Shown here: positions 45,501 through 59,735 of the stretch, in pieces
Numbering within the stretch: the first letter of the stretch is position 1
Layout of the letters: each line of letters starts with the position of its first letter
Assembly (NCBI GenBank): GCA_035582835.1
Contig: JAYKAV010002475.1
Coordinates: 213,997-277,996 of the forward strand
Length of the DNA stretch: 64,000 nt
Reading direction: 5' to 3'
Source: Phoebastria nigripes
Lineage: Eukaryota; Chordata; Aves; Procellariiformes; Diomedeidae
Program-made: the position numbers and the translations under genes
Notes under the pieces: generated by a model
Told to the model about the DNA's origin: nothing
Databases searched by the model: none
Seen by the model: only the letters and a program-made list of their open reading frames with translations

Positions 45501-48500
45501 TTGTGTATGTGGTCTTAAAACAGTGAAGGCATAGCTTGCTCTGTATGCAGTGTGACAACTTCCTTTCTCACTGGGAAAAAAACGGGGTAGGGAAAATGAG
45601 GACCAGCAGCCAACAAAGTGGAGACTTGGGACATTATTTCTGAAAGGTTGTTCAGCCTGCCTTTGTTCACTCTTGGAAGAGATGATGAAAATAAGTATGT
45701 ACCTAAAACCCCAAATTAGACTTGAATGGCCTGGAGAACATTATATTTACCTTGTGGGTGAAGGAGATTGAGTTGAAATAACAGAAAGGAAGTACTCATT
45801 TATAAATTAAAAACATATCATATCTTCTCATCAAGAAAAGCTCTGTATGATGACATTCAATGTCATCACAGTACTCTGAATGATGCCAAGCAGGACACTA
45901 TCTTTCCCAGGTTGCGATGAAAAGCTGAATTCCCAATAATGGTTTGCAAACAAAAAATCAGATTTTGGGTAAGGCTTAAATGAACCATTTCAATGTAAGC
46001 TCTTTAAAAGGTTCATATTTAAACAATTTCATAATTTTGGAAATGGTGCATAAATAGCTTAAGTTTGCAATGTAGTCTTTAGAAGCCAAAAAGTTAGAAC
46101 TAGTCTTTCATTTATGAAACAATGAAATGGAACAGTTTGATATTTCTCTTTTTCCCCAAAAAAAATTCTTAAAGAAACGCACTGAAATAAGCATTCTTGG
46201 AAAGTGTCATCTTTGGCAATAGGACATTTTTTAATGCAGAATAATTAACTGAAGGAGCCTATTGCTAATGTAGCATCGAAGCCTTCTTTTCTGGTGAAAG
46301 GGCCTGACCCCTCAGCATGATAGTTGCCTATCTTGGAGTCCACAACATTCTTTCTATGTAGCAGATATGCCTGATGCAGAGTAACTTTACATATGTAATT
46401 CCTCTTGAGAATTAGATAGTTGTTTAAATAAATCATGTTATTTAACTGAGCTGGGGGTTGGATAATTTCTTGGACAAGATGGAAGATCAAAATTTGAAGC
46501 TTTCAAGGAAAAGTCTGTAAAAAAATTCCATGAAATGACTTGTTATCATGCCCAAAAATTAGATAAGCAAGGAACATGCAGAGTATGTATTAAACAAAGG
46601 AAGAAATACTCATCTGCATGCTTCCATGTCAGAGAATCCTTGGAGACAGCTATGCTACATTTCAGTGTTTCCTACAAACATGCTCAGTTGCTCAGTCTGC
46701 CATCATCTGTGTGGGCTGCCTTCCAGATGAGAACATGTGGGAAAGCACAGTGTCTAAGCTTCGTGTTAGTCAGGGAGGTTAGCCAAATGTCTGAAACTGA
46801 TAACTGGGAGCGGGGCCAACAAATTCTTGGCATTTGATATGTGGTTAGGTTTCTGGGGAACTAAGCCAAGGAAATCTTCATAGGACTCCTAGGAAAAATC
46901 TACTGAATGTGTTCTAAATAATGCTCTCATTGTACTATTGAGATATGATGAGGACCGGTGAATTCAGCAGTCCTTATCTTGGTGCAACTCCCATGGACTT
47001 TTATGACAGTTTTATCTAATGGAATATGTGGATTAATCTCTTATTGCTATTTTGAATGTAACATAAAGAGTGAGGACATCTTCCTGTTAAGATGTGGTGA
47101 TAATGCCTCCTTTTTTAGAAAGAATTTTGAATTTCATAGTTATTGCAGTGAAATGAATGTAGGCAGAATTTGCTTTTTAAAATCACAAGGGCACTATTTT
47201 CTAAAACATAAACTCTTTTACCTTCCGTACAACATAATTTCTGTACTTTACTTAAGTATTACTGTTACGATCAAGCCAGTCTCATAATTGATTNGAAAAG
47301 GGGGAATTAAGAGGAAAGTTATGTGTTAGCACAAATAGATCTCTTTGTTTTCAGCTTTTTTGGTGTTTTTTCCATAATATACTCTACTATGAAGACAATC
47401 CTATTAGCATCAAAAAGGTATTGGCAGTACTGTGATTGGAATTTTCATAGCAAAGAAAAACACATGAAGGATTTAGGTGTTTTAGTGCTACACAAAAGAG
47501 AGAAGATAATTGAGGGAAGCCTAAAATAATAAGCAACAGCTGCTAAAATATAAATTTTAACTGTTTATGGGAATATTAAAGCAAAAATATTGAAGTGTGA
47601 AAAGTAGCATTCTTATTTCAAAAAATTAGACATTTTTCTCATCAGTAGCAGAAGACGTAGTGTGACATTCAGAACAGTCAAAACAAGGTCTATCATTCAA
47701 CTGACTTCGTGTGAAAGAAAAATTAGTCTTTCTATAAGTTTCCTGCCCTTCAGACTACTTACCCGAAAGCGTTTGCCACTTTCACTCTCTTTCATCTTTA
47801 CATATGCCCTTTCAGAAGACATTTTCCTTTACAGAAAGTCCAACTTCACCAGCAACCTTCTCAGGGATATCCTCTGGTACAGGGGAAACTGAATGTGTTG
47901 TAGTTGCTCTATGTCAATCACCTCTATATGTCAAAGAGAGGTCCAGTAGTGATATGGCCAGAATAACCTGTGATTGGTGAAGGGCTTAGCATCTGAGAAA
48001 CCACTTTTGCTTCTGTTACTGACTCAGGAGCTGCAGCAGAACCCACCTGAACTTTTCATAGACATATACAGGAGAAGATGGTACAGCCTCCTTTGTTCTT
48101 TTCATATCCCTCAGTAAACACGATTGTCCAGGATAAGGAACTATTAATGTGGACCAAAGCTTGTGTATTCAAAGTGTAAAGCTTAGTGAATCTGCATAAT
48201 TCTAAACTTACACAACATTCCCAGATCCTGAGATAAAAATTACTGTTTCATTCATAATTTTTCATATGCTGTAAACAATCTATTACCAATACTTTTACAA
48301 GATAGCATAGAGTTCAGAGGATTTTTTTTTTAAATGTATTTCTGTTTTAGTCAAAATGCCTGACATGTGACAGTTCCCAAAGAAATTATTAATCTGTAAG
48401 ATTTATGACTATAAATGAATTACATTTTCCAGATTACTTTTTACTACTGATAATAATATGCCAGTTTCTACTTATTTTGCCAAGAGTCTCAAAAGTCAAA

Positions 48501-49099
48501 TTTTCATTTCAACAAAATTTCTAAAAAAAATTTTTATAATTTTACTTTGATATGATTAACTTTTTAATCTACATAAGACAGTAGTTTTTTAGAGTCAAAA
48601 AACAAACACAAAAAACTAAATTAGACATTCTATTTTAAATTAAAATGGCCTACTAAACCCAAAGCAGAGTGTGGGACACAAAATAAGGAAAATATTTTTC
48701 AGTTATTCCAAACCATGTAGAAATAAAACTTTACTACTTTCATTTCATCCAGTGCATGATGAAATCAATTAATCATACAACTCTATGTATATCATACTCT
48801 CAAGAGTAAATTCTACAATGATTGGGAAAGAGAAGGAGAAGTAAAGATACAGGGAACCCATTTCCTTAAAGCTTAGAAATAGTGCAGGAAATAACCCTGA
48901 TTTTTCTTTGTGTGTTCCAGCAGTTGGAAGGAAATAAAAGAGGATGTAACATTTACTCTGATTGGAGAAACAGAGAAAAGTATTCTTGCTTTCTAGTCCT
49001 TCCACATAGGATAGAGCAATGCTGCAGAATCATACTATTTTAAAATCCAATAATAACTGTTTAGCACAGTATTAAGTAAATTATCACAAAAAAGTCCTA
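42535..49099. other. Unique AT-rich DNA, no gene seen
   Basis: No exon or transposon recognised. A poly-A tract with CAA units lies at 44821-44844. Plus frames at 46535-46837 and 46958-47287 (100 and 109 codons) have random-looking translations. Single N at 42750 and about 47294. Confidence 0.5.
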
Positions 49100-49796
49100 T
49101 CAGTATCTTTTCCCGAGCAGAGCTGCTAATGTACAGTTCACCATCTTGCCAGAAGTCACACTGATCACCTGGCATAAGAAAGAATTTTCCCATTGGCTTG
49201 GGGTGCTGCATAATGGAACTGCTGCAGTAAAGGAAAGCACCTTTTTATCTTTAANNNNNNNNNNNNNNNNNNNNNNNNNNNNNNNNNNNNNNNNNNNNNN
49301 NNNNNNTTTTTTTTTCCTTTCTTTGTGTTTTTTGATAATTATTAGTGCTGTGGAACTGGTGATCCAGCCAACCATGCTATAAATGGGCCAAGGATCATGT
49401 ATTTTTAAGACATTTTTAAGGGTGAACTGATTAATCGTTGATCCTTCCCAACAGGAAAGGAGGAAATGCAAGGAGAACATCATCATACAGACTTGACACT
49501 AAGTGTTTATCCTGCTTGTCTGGTACTAAATCAAGCTGTTTGAGCTTGATTTGATGTCCCAAATCCTTCATACATTGCAGTTCAAGTCCCTTTTTAGGCA
49601 ATAGCTTCTGGCAAGCAAACTTACAGATAGACCTAGCAGTAGCAACGGAAAACTCTTGCCACATGAATCCAAGGTTCTCTCTAGAAGTTCTAATGGTAAT
49701 TTGATTCCTCTGCAAAGCAACTACCAAAGCAGAAGCAATAGTAATAAGTTTCCCTAGAGACATCTTCAGCAACAGTCTTGACAACCATCCTCTCAT
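49100..49796 (-). pseudogene. Unidentified broken protein-like reading frame
   Basis: On the minus strand a 121-codon frame (49796-49431) is followed, in an overlapping second frame (49486-49100, crossing the N gap), by continuing protein-like sequence. The first frame is unusually protein-like: a hydrophobic N-terminal segment ('LITIASALVVAL'), then 'SRENLGFMWQEFSVATA', 'CKFACQKLLPKKGLELQ' and 'DKQDKHLVSSLYDDVLLAF'. The second carries 'DPWPIYSMVGWITSSTALII', which looks like a membrane segment followed by a basic stretch. The upstream codons of the first frame stay open well before the ATG. The frame change in the overlap near 49435-49480 suggests one ancestral gene with a frameshift. I do not recognise the family. 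A domesticated or decayed retroelement gene or a host retrocopy are both possible. Confidence 0.4.
49255..49306. other. Assembly gap, 52 N
   Basis: Short N run flanked on the right by T9 and T-rich sequence, so the gap probably lies in a homopolymer. Confidence 0.99.
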
Positions 49797-51936
49797 TACA
49801 GTTTCCTTAGAATAACAGTACCAACAGAAAGGACAATGAGAAAGGTTTATTCATTCACTCATCACAGACATGAAGATATGTTGAGATTACAGGAAAACAT
49901 CTTGAAGGGAAGAGAATAAACCTGAAAATTTCCAACTAACTACAGGAATGAAAGTAGACACTTTTATTTGTAAAGATTGTAGCGGCAAACATAATAAAGG
50001 AATGCACCTGTAAGGATTTACTGGATGTCAAACAAGAGTCATCACTAAATTGAACATGTCCCTTAGCTTGTCTCCTGAAGCAATATAGCATGATGCGTGG
50101 TAGTGCATTCAAGGTCACCTGTTTGTTGTAGTCTTTATCGACTGAAAATGTCAGGTTGAGGTGATTATCAGTGTATGTTAATTTATGTATCTATTTTAAA
50201 TATGACTGGTGTGGGTGATATGTACAAGATGATTTTATTTTAAATGTGTAAGATGCCAAACATTGCCAAAATCTTTATGTATAAAAGTAGTTCATGTGCA
50301 GTAGAGCTACCAAGTTCAAATATATTCAGAATATGCAGAAAAGAATTATAAGTTTTGTAGCTTGCTGCCTTAAATTAGTCCTGACATTTTACTCTAAAGA
50401 GCTGTAACTTCCCATATCAAACACAACATTGCTTTAATCATACCATTGCTATAAACAATTTAGTAAATCTTTAACTTTCGGTTCCATTTCCTTTTTTATG
50501 CATGGAATATTTAGCTTTATACCAGTACATGAAATAAATCTTATCTTCCCTGTAGAATCTTTCTTTAATATACTGATTGCTAAGTGGAAGATAACTGCTC
50601 CACTGAAATTCATTTTTCACTTTTTCACAGTACATGTTATTTACTCTAATACATAATGAAATCCAACAATGCAGCTCTGGGGTAGATATGCAGTAACAGC
50701 ATTTTAATTATAGAAGTGTCAACACCGCTTTTTTTTACAAGAAACACCAACAGCAAAAAACAACAATCACCTGCTTTTACCAGCCCTTCTTGGAATTTTG
50801 AAAATACCTCTGCTTATAATATATTTTCTGTTCTTAACAACATTTGTTATATTTTTACAAATAAATTTTGACTGGTTATTTCAGTAGCTACAGATAACTT
50901 CTATAGCATGCTCTAGGGAGAACAAACAATGAAATTTCACTTTATATGTTTAAAACAACATGAAAATATAGTCTGCAGAATGAATAATAGATCAGGAAAG
51001 AGTTTATGAAGTTATTTGACATTGATCTACCTGCAAAATCTTTTTAATGCAAATACGTTTAATCTTTTTTCCCACTAACAGTGTCAGAAAGTAAATCTTA
51101 GGTGAGTACTGCTATTACACATTCCTACTCCATAATCTTTATTGAATCACTAAGTTAAAAAATCACTGACCCTGCAAGGATGCAGGTCAAGCTGCTTTTC
51201 TGAAAGCAGTTGATAAAAAAAATTCAATTATGTTAGAGATAAGAGTCTACATTTTTCAAACTACATTAATAGGGCCATGAAGAACACATTTCTAACAGTT
51301 AGTAAATGTAATTTCTGAGTCTGCCAGTCATAGATATAGAACTGTTAGTGCCCATACCCTAAAAAGTTTCATCTGTTTTCTAGGAACATTGATCTTCATT
51401 TGAACAATGAACAATTAGAATCTAGAAATCACCACACAGAAAAGTAGTTTGCAAAAGTAGATATTTGCTTTTCCAAAATTGCCTTATCACACCTTGGTGC
51501 TTATACATTTTTTCTGTAATAGGACACTTGCAGTTATTAGAAAATGTACATATGCTTTCACTGTGCCCCCTGGCCACTCAAGCAGAAAAAAGCCCATAAG
51601 AATAGATATGGAGATTAACTTTGTGAGAAGTTTTTATATTTCTATAGAACGTATTATCTACAATTACTTTAGAAATCATAATTTTTAGTATTTATTTTAT
51701 TTCATCCAGAAATGAAATACAGCCAACTCTAAGGTGAAGGACAGCAATTGCTTTACTACTAGGAAGTAGCACTACATAGTAATAGGGATAGGAAATAAAT
51801 GAAAAAAATCTCAATGTAATTGAAAATACTGTGGGAATTCACAGAGGAAAAAATGTAAATGTTTTGTTGAGATTTAAACAAAGCTCTTTATTAATTAACT
51901 CTTAATTTCTTTTCCCTTAAAAAGTAACCTGAGATC

Positions 51937-51990
51937 TTTTTTTTTTTTCTTTTTTGTTTGGTTTTGGTTTTGGTTGGGTTGGGGTTTTTT
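51937..51990. repeat. T-rich tract with (GGTTTT)n units
   Basis: Poly-T with one C followed by GGTTTT and GGTTGGG units. Confidence 0.85.
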
Positions 51991-52374
51991 GAGACAAAAT
52001 AATGTTTTCCAGGAAAAAAAGGTTCAGAAATTCAATAAATTTCTCTTATAAAAATGAAAGTAACTGTTATATTTTGTATGGTGGGACCCTCTATCTAAGA
52101 TCCAGATTTTAACATGTACAGTCTGGAGAAGGCCAGACATATTGCAGTAAATTGTACTGTTTTCACATACGGTGACATAAGAAAGGCAGAAATCATATAT
52201 TTCACTTATCTAAATAAGTCTTTGCTTTACACATCCAGGATTTTGTGTTGCAGTGAAATAAAGCTGCTATCACAATATTTAGTCCTTCATATTATTCGAT
52301 TCTTACTTCCATCTCTAAATTATGTTCTTTCCCCAATAGTTTAACACAAACAAGAACACATTGCTTGATTTTGT

Positions 52375-52422
52375 ATTGAGTTCAATGGTTACTTTGAACT
52401 ATTGAGTTCAATGGTTACTTTG
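52375..52422. repeat. 22-bp direct repeat, period 26
   Basis: 'attgagttcaatggttact' plus 'ttg' occurs at 52375-52396 and again at 52401-52422, separated by 'aact'. The copies are identical. Confidence 0.95.
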
Positions 52423-55034
52423 CTACGCACTGTATCTTCTCCAGCCAACATTTCAGAAAACTCCCATGGGGGTTTTATTATATTAAGTAATCAGAAAATA
52501 TATTCCCTCCTAAATGTAAAAAAGAGATAAAGAAAAAATGTGTACATTTTTGGAATGAGAAATGAAAGCAGGTGGATTTTGTCACTGTATGAAAAATAGT
52601 GCTGATATACCTATGATGAAAATCTAAAAAATGTTGTGGGTTTTTTCTTTTTTCAGAATTAAATAATTTAAAGTTATGAAAATACATGTTTTAAATAATA
52701 TGCAGTACCTTTTTGCCATTTGCAGTTTAGAAATGAAAGCAATCTCCTTTCACAAGAGATATGAATAGATGTTTGAGATCCATACAGAATGTTTTCTTAC
52801 TGTTGCATGTCAATACTACTGTAGTGATAATAATTAGGCAGAATACTACAGCAGAGATTTTCATTAGGTAAGATCCTCCTTTTTTTCAAAAATATAAAAA
52901 GAAGTTTGCATAAATAAATTTGCATTCAAAATGAGAGTTCGATGCTTTGATGCTCATTAGAGTTTGATGCTTGTCTTCTGTGCTCTTGAAATTTAGTCTC
53001 TAATTACCAGTATTTGAGTTTCCAGAGGATGTCAGAATACTTATTCTCCAAAATCCTAGTAAGGGTCAATGACTGTTAGGCACCTGAGACAGCACAAATT
53101 TCCAGCCCTTTTCTTGCTCAAATTTCAACCTGTGAATCACTATCAGAAGAGAGACACAACCAGAAATATTGTAAAATATCCATGTAACTTATGAGGAAGC
53201 AGCTTTTGGTGTTGGCAGCATCTAAGTTAAAAAAGAGCAGATATAGCCTGAAGACCTCTACCAAAACCCAACAAAACACACACACAAAAAATCCAACAAC
53301 AAAAACATTGTACCAGCTACCACAATGTCACAGGTTGCACTCAGCAAACAATGAGGTGGGTGACATTCAGTGATAGAAAGGAAGACTTTGTTCTATTCAT
53401 TGTTTCCTATGATTTTACTACTAAATATTTTGAATTGTATTTGATATGAAAGCAGATCATAATGTTGTCACCTGAAGCTTACAATCATGTTCCCGGTCCA
53501 TCACAAAGAACTTTTACATGCCAATAGCTTCAATAGTAGCTTTAAAATATGTTTCTCTAAGAACTGTTATGGAGTAATCTTAAAGATAAGTTTTACAACA
53601 GGTCAATTTTGCGAAGCAGCTGAGAATTCAAAACATTAACTTACGTCCCCAAAGCATGAGTTGATTAAGATAGAAAGCAGAGGAAACACATTCTTCATTT
53701 ATCAAGTCTAGCCACTATGCTGTTGAAATCCATCTGGCTACATTCCAGTATCTCATGTTTTGGTAAATTAGCTTCTGTATTTTGATATTTTATTATGTNT
53801 TTCTTAACTAAAAAGAGGAAATGAAAAATAGACAGAAATAAATATCCAGAACTTTTTTGGGAATGTGGGTCTTACTACTAACATTAATAGAAAGGGATAA
53901 CTTAAAGTGTTGATCGTCTCAGGCATACATGTTCTATCTAAAGAATCCTAAAAGTATCCTGTTTTTTCTCAATCAGTTTTCAACTATCAGCTGCAAATTT
54001 TCACTGTTGCAATATCACAGGATTGCATCCCCAGTTATGGAAGACTAAGTTATACGTTGTCTGTGGAGGTGCTGGCTCAATAGCATTTTTGAAAGGTTTT
54101 CTGAGCAAACTTGAGTATCCCAGATATGCTTAAATACCTGAACATTCCAAATACCACTGTGTAGTTTACTGATATTGTCCTTGGGCTAGGCATGCTATCT
54201 ATTTAGAACAGTGACTTCAGTGTATATGAATGATAGTGATAGAATAAGATAGTCCGAATATTTTGTAAGTAATCTTTAAAGTTATTACAAATATATTTTT
54301 TCTCATGTAAGAAATTACTGTTTTTCTGCACAAATAAAATGTAATGATATTGACAAAAATATTATTCACCTGAATAATCTTTTTTATTCTGTTGCAATTC
54401 AAGCATCTGCAGCCAATTATCTATTTCTCAAAAACAGGTAACAGCTAGGGTAATAAAATGAATGCATTTTTATGATGCATCTGAAAAATGACAGACTATA
54501 TTCTGAAAGCAGCTATACTTATAGCCTTGAAAAGTATCCTTGCAATCTATAATTTAAGAAATATAAGAGGCTTAAATGGTAGAGATATATTACAAAGGAA
54601 ATCATACACAACATTCATAATTTTTTATGTTATTAAATGAAAACAAACTAACATAGATAATTAAATGATAAGATTTCAAATCCTTTAGTATTACTTATTT
54701 TGAGAGAGCTCACTTATGTAAGTACATCTCCGAACTTTTACACTACATTATGTACTAGGCTAAGATTTAAACAATGAGCTCACCTGCCATTGAGATTTTG
54801 TCTCAAAAACAGTAGAAAATGTTTTAGCAAGTGAATTTTAGGTTACCAAAGAAGAAAACAAATCAGAGCAATCCAAAAACACAAAGAAAGAAAGAAAAAT
54901 GAGATGTCATGATAAATATTTTATTCCTTTTCCCAAAAGAATTTCATTCATTGTTAATAGAAGTAGATCAAGGAAAACAAACTTGTAGATTCAGATATCA
55001 TTCAACAAAATTACCAAGAAAATAATTTGGTGGC

Positions 55035-55075
55035 CTTTTTTCTTTTTTCTTCTTTTTTTTTCTTTTTTTTTTTTT
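55035..55075. repeat. T-rich low-complexity tract
   Basis: Long T runs with single C interruptions. Confidence 0.9.
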
Positions 55076-55550
55076 AATTCGACAGCACAATTTTTTGACA
55101 ACCCATGTAAAATATGAGAAACAATCTCAGATTTTCAGGGGGAAGGGTGTTCAGGGTTGATTTTTTAAATTTTTTGTCTCACAAAATTTAATATTAAATA
55201 TAACATTTATAAAGAATATTGTTCTATTGCAGTGGTCAACATCTTGTATGTGAATGAGATGTTTCACTTTGCAGAAAATATTAAAATATTCATCTGGGGT
55301 ACTCTGACAGGAGTACTATACCCATTAAGTTATAGAATAATTTTTCATGCACAGGGATCTATAAACAGATGTATTGATTTCCCAAACAGCTTCAAAAGGA
55401 GAGAACACAGAAAATTGGTCTCAGAATATTAGGCATCTTTCTTGTTTCTACACTGATGAGTATCTTAAGAGAACCGATTATTGGATAAAAGGAAGGGTTC
55501 CTTTCTTCATCTATTCCTCATAAACATAGAACTATCTCCCCCTCCCCACC

Positions 55551-55574
55551 AAGGAAACAAGGAAACAAGGAAAC
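55551..55574. repeat. (AAGGAAAC)3 short tandem repeat
   Basis: Three perfect 8-bp units. Confidence 0.93.
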
Positions 55575-57684
55575 TATTTTTTGAACATTCAACAGGTACA
55601 TGAACAGCTGTGTAATACACAAATTACCTTCTTTTTGAAAGGAAATTTTTCTTACTCTTATAAAAGTGTAACTTCAGAAATGCACTGCTCTGTACTTGAA
55701 GATGGTCTGATTTTTCTTTTAGCATTCCACAATGATATTTTAATTCTTTCTGGCCAGCATATCCAATGAAGCAGGTAAATTTTTATTTTTGTCTGTCAGT
55801 TTAGTCTCTTAAACAGAATTTGTGATTATCAGGGAGAGATTGGCCTCTTGCCTATTTTCTTTCTGTTCTTGCTTTACCACTACACTGAAAACCAAGAAAA
55901 GCATATGTATATCCAAGACAGGAAGACAAGATGTCTGACAGGGTAGAAAAGATGGGAAAAGAATAATAATTTTGGTGAATCTGTGCCTCTAGCTGTCAGG
56001 AAAAAAAAAAAAAATGTTATGTGACCTAAGTGTAAAACAATTACATGCCAATGAAGATGACAGGAAAGGCACCACTCCTGAATTACTGAGTCATATTCTC
56101 CCTTATTTTGGACAGGATCGTGTCTCCTGTGTCTTTTTCATTTCTATTTCCCATTCTCACTCCTGGTAAGAACTGACAATATTTCACCCCTCTCTTTTCT
56201 ATTTTATACTCTATGCTGTGGAGAAATTCTCTGTCATACAGAAATGCATGCTTAATATTTTCTCCTATTCTGTTGCATTTAGATCTTTCCTTCCTCAGCA
56301 TTCCTCTGCTTGAAGAAGAAATCTTTCCAGCCCTTTTAGTATGAATTTGATAACTGAAATCTAGTAGGCAGTTTACTTGAACTAAAAGAATAAGAGAAGG
56401 ACCACTACATGGGAATTCTGAAAATATTTGTATGCTGATTGAGGTACAATATTTATTCTGACATATATTGTTATGTTTCTGTATGTGGAATTATAGATGT
56501 CATTTTCAATGTCTTCAAATGACAAATATAAATTAATATTGACACTGGAAAGCACAGAAGTCTTAAACTGGTCTTTTTATAATAGTATACTTCCTTACCT
56601 ATAGCACTGTCATTTCTGCAACTGTTGGGCATTCAGAAGTTGCATCTTGTCAAGCTAAAGTTCAGATCTTGTTGAAAAGTAGGTCAACATTTCTATTCCA
56701 CTATTCCCCTAAGATTAGGTTCCAGCAACTGCATGGAAGTGCTTTAGTTATATATTTTTTAAAATCTTGTCTTTAACATTTAAATTATTTGTTCATAAAT
56801 TGACCCCAAATGTTAGATGAGTTCATTCTTTTCAGTGTAATCTGAACACTTAGTGATGTTATCTTAGGCAACCTAATGTTTTAAGAAATCAGACACTTAT
56901 TTGAAAATAAGCAAACTAAGCAACCTTACCTATGACTTTATTGCATATTTTTTCTACATTTTTGTAAGGAAAAAAGCCAGATTTGATAAGAGATGTGGGG
57001 AGAAAAGTGAGCTTCTACCCATGTTTCAGAAGCATTCCTCGAGGTCTTAGTCGTTATGAAAAATATGTACATACCCAAGAAGAGACCTGTTTCCAATAAA
57101 GATCATTAATGGTGTTATTGTATTGCAACTTTTGAAAGATTTGAAGACAATTAATGATGGTAAAACCTTTAAAGATTCATAAAGTCAATTTCAATAGTAA
57201 GCAAGAGATGATACAACATTCATTTATACACCTGAATTCCCATGTTTGAAAAATCAGACCAGAAAACTAGTGGGAAGAGACTATAATGACATTTTGGCAT
57301 TGGATGTTTCTGGATGTTTCTTTTTTGAAGACTTTTCTCTTTCCAGTCTGACCAGTGATAGAAAGCTAAGTTGAACCTAAAAATTTAATGTCACAAAAGG
57401 TTTTCTAGCACAAAGAAATAAAATAACAATGATAATAAAAAAACCTATGACAGTTTTAAAATAAAAGTCAAAGACACATTCATACATTATATGAGCACAC
57501 ACACACACAGATTATTAAAGGCATTATTATAATATATTATTATATAAAAGGCAAATTTCAGACCTAAAGTTTTGTAATTAACAGAGTTCAGATTTAGACT
57601 TTGGGTTCAGAATATCTTCTATCAATTGCAGATATTCATTGAAAGCAATTTACCTTACACTTGAAAAAATAATCAGGACAACGG

Positions 57685-57727
57685 TTTTTTTTTCTTTTTT
57701 TTTCTTTTCTTTTTTTTTTTTTTTTTC
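57685..57727. repeat. T-rich low-complexity tract
   Basis: T runs with a few C interruptions over about 43 bp. Confidence 0.9.
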
Positions 57728-58441
57728 CTGTCTTTCAGTGCTGCAGAAAGAAAAGAGATATCTGCTTGGTAGTCATATATGAAATTCAAGGCTGTAATTT
57801 ACAGACTCTTGTTCATGTTAGGTTTTGGTCCAAAATAATTGAGTAATTTTTTGGTGAGATACATTCTGTCCCATACTCTTACATCACATTGAAGTTACCT
57901 AAATGTGTTCTCTGGCATGATGTATGCCAATGAGATTCATTTTAAAGCATTTGCCACACAAACAATTTACTCCAGTGTTTAGATGATGATCTGTATGGCT
58001 GGTAACAGAGCTTGGTGGTACTAGCAGAAATTATTTATGAACATAATTTTCAAAAATACATTTTACAGTTGTTTTTGCGATGACATTACACCTTTTTAGA
58101 TCACATTTCATTTGCACTAGTAATTTATTCACACAAGCCCCACTGTTCCTCTGAGTAAAAGATCATTTTGCCTAAAAAGAAACTGTTTTACCCAATCAGT
58201 GTATTTCTTAACCAGTAACTTCTGTAAACAGCGGTTTGTCCTACTAGGCTTCTATAAAAGTATTTTGTGGCAAGCACAAAACTTAGTTACAAGCACATAA
58301 CAAGGACCAGATTTCTTTGTGGTGCTTTGGTAGGGCTTTTTATATGACTTTTTTGGGGCTCTAATTGGAATTCTAGAAAGCTGGCAACACTAAAACTCAG
58401 GCCACTTATTTAAAAGCTTAATGTTTCAACTTTGGCAGTTT

Positions 58442-58496
58442 ATTTGGTTGGGGGGGGGTTGTTGTTGGTTTTCATTTTGTTTTTGTTTTTTCTTGT
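58442..58496. repeat. G9 run and GT-rich low-complexity tract
   Basis: Nine consecutive G at 58450-58458 followed by TTG and TTTTG units. Confidence 0.85.
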
Positions 58497-59688
58497 TATG
58501 AACAGTGGCTTAGGTCAACAGTTGTGGTTACAGAAAATAGGATAATGGTAAATACAGTCAGTGTACTTGTCATGGGACAATTCATACAAAATTTACCTAT
58601 CACAGATTCACTAGATCTGTGTGAACTTGTTTTCAGAAAGAACATCTTTCAGACACTACTGAAGGCTTGCAAACTGTTATTATTCTTACTACAGTTATAT
58701 GTGTAAAAAAAGAAAATGGCACTGTTGTATTGCATACTTTATTACTGTTTGCCTGTCCTCTTAAACTAGGCAGCAAATATTTCAAAGAAGTTAATTTCAA
58801 GGAAAACGCAAGTCTTTTATTAAATCATTTGTGGATACATTAAAATAAATTATTCTTCATATTCTTTTAATCTTTTAACTCAGTTGTCCTATGGGACATA
58901 AATTGCTTTCAGAGATACTTGTTCTGCAAAACATTAACTTATTTTTTAGGCTTACATTAGCACTTTTTAAAGAATACAAGTAATTAAGAAAATTAGTTGT
59001 ATAAAATATTCACCTTTGAAGCTCAAAAAAAATCAGCATTAAAAAACTTGCTAATTGTTTGTTAAATTTTTGTCATTCATGATATTGTATGAACTAAAGC
59101 ACATAGTTTTATTGTTGAACATAACTTAATAATCAATGCTATATCACCGAAACAGAGTTGCTTTGTAAAACTACACAACGGTTCTAACCTGCATATTGTT
59201 CTGAATGGAACATGCTTCTTCTGGCATAGAAGCAGTCTTTCCAAAATCAGCGTCTTCTCCAAAGAAGCGGAAACTTACCTTGCATTTTAACGGAACTTGC
59301 TATAAATTGACGCCAAAGCATGTAAAAATAAACCCAAGCAAATCTAAGTAATCTTAAAATGCAATTCACTGAAAATCTATTAAATTTGCTGTAACTTAAA
59401 TATTTACAAAGCTTACAAATACAATTATAAACTTAAATAATATACAAAAATTGTTTGATAATTTAAGAATTTTCTCTGATTCCTATTTTCCCTATTTTGA
59501 AATTGATTTGTGTGAGACCCTAGTGTGAACTTTATAAGAATATCCGTCAGTAGAGGAGCAACTACAGTTTTCACCCTGCACAAAATGGAACCTATGTATA
59601 TTCAGGTTCAGCTATCTTGCTTTCCTGCAGGAAACTAAAACAAGAGAATGAGATGTTCAGAATAAGGTTTTTGGGTAGTCGGCTTTTT

Positions 59689-59735
59689 GTTTGGTTGGTT
59701 TGTTGGGGTTTTTTTTATTTGTTTTGNTTTTTTTA
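59689..59735. repeat. GT-rich low-complexity tract
   Basis: GGTTGGTTTG units passing into T runs, with one N at 59727. Confidence 0.85.

Noticed and set aside
49431..49530. 'YDD' in the unidentified frame as a reverse-transcriptase motif
   Set aside because: The neighbouring residues lack the other RT palm motifs and the spacing is wrong. Treated as coincidence.
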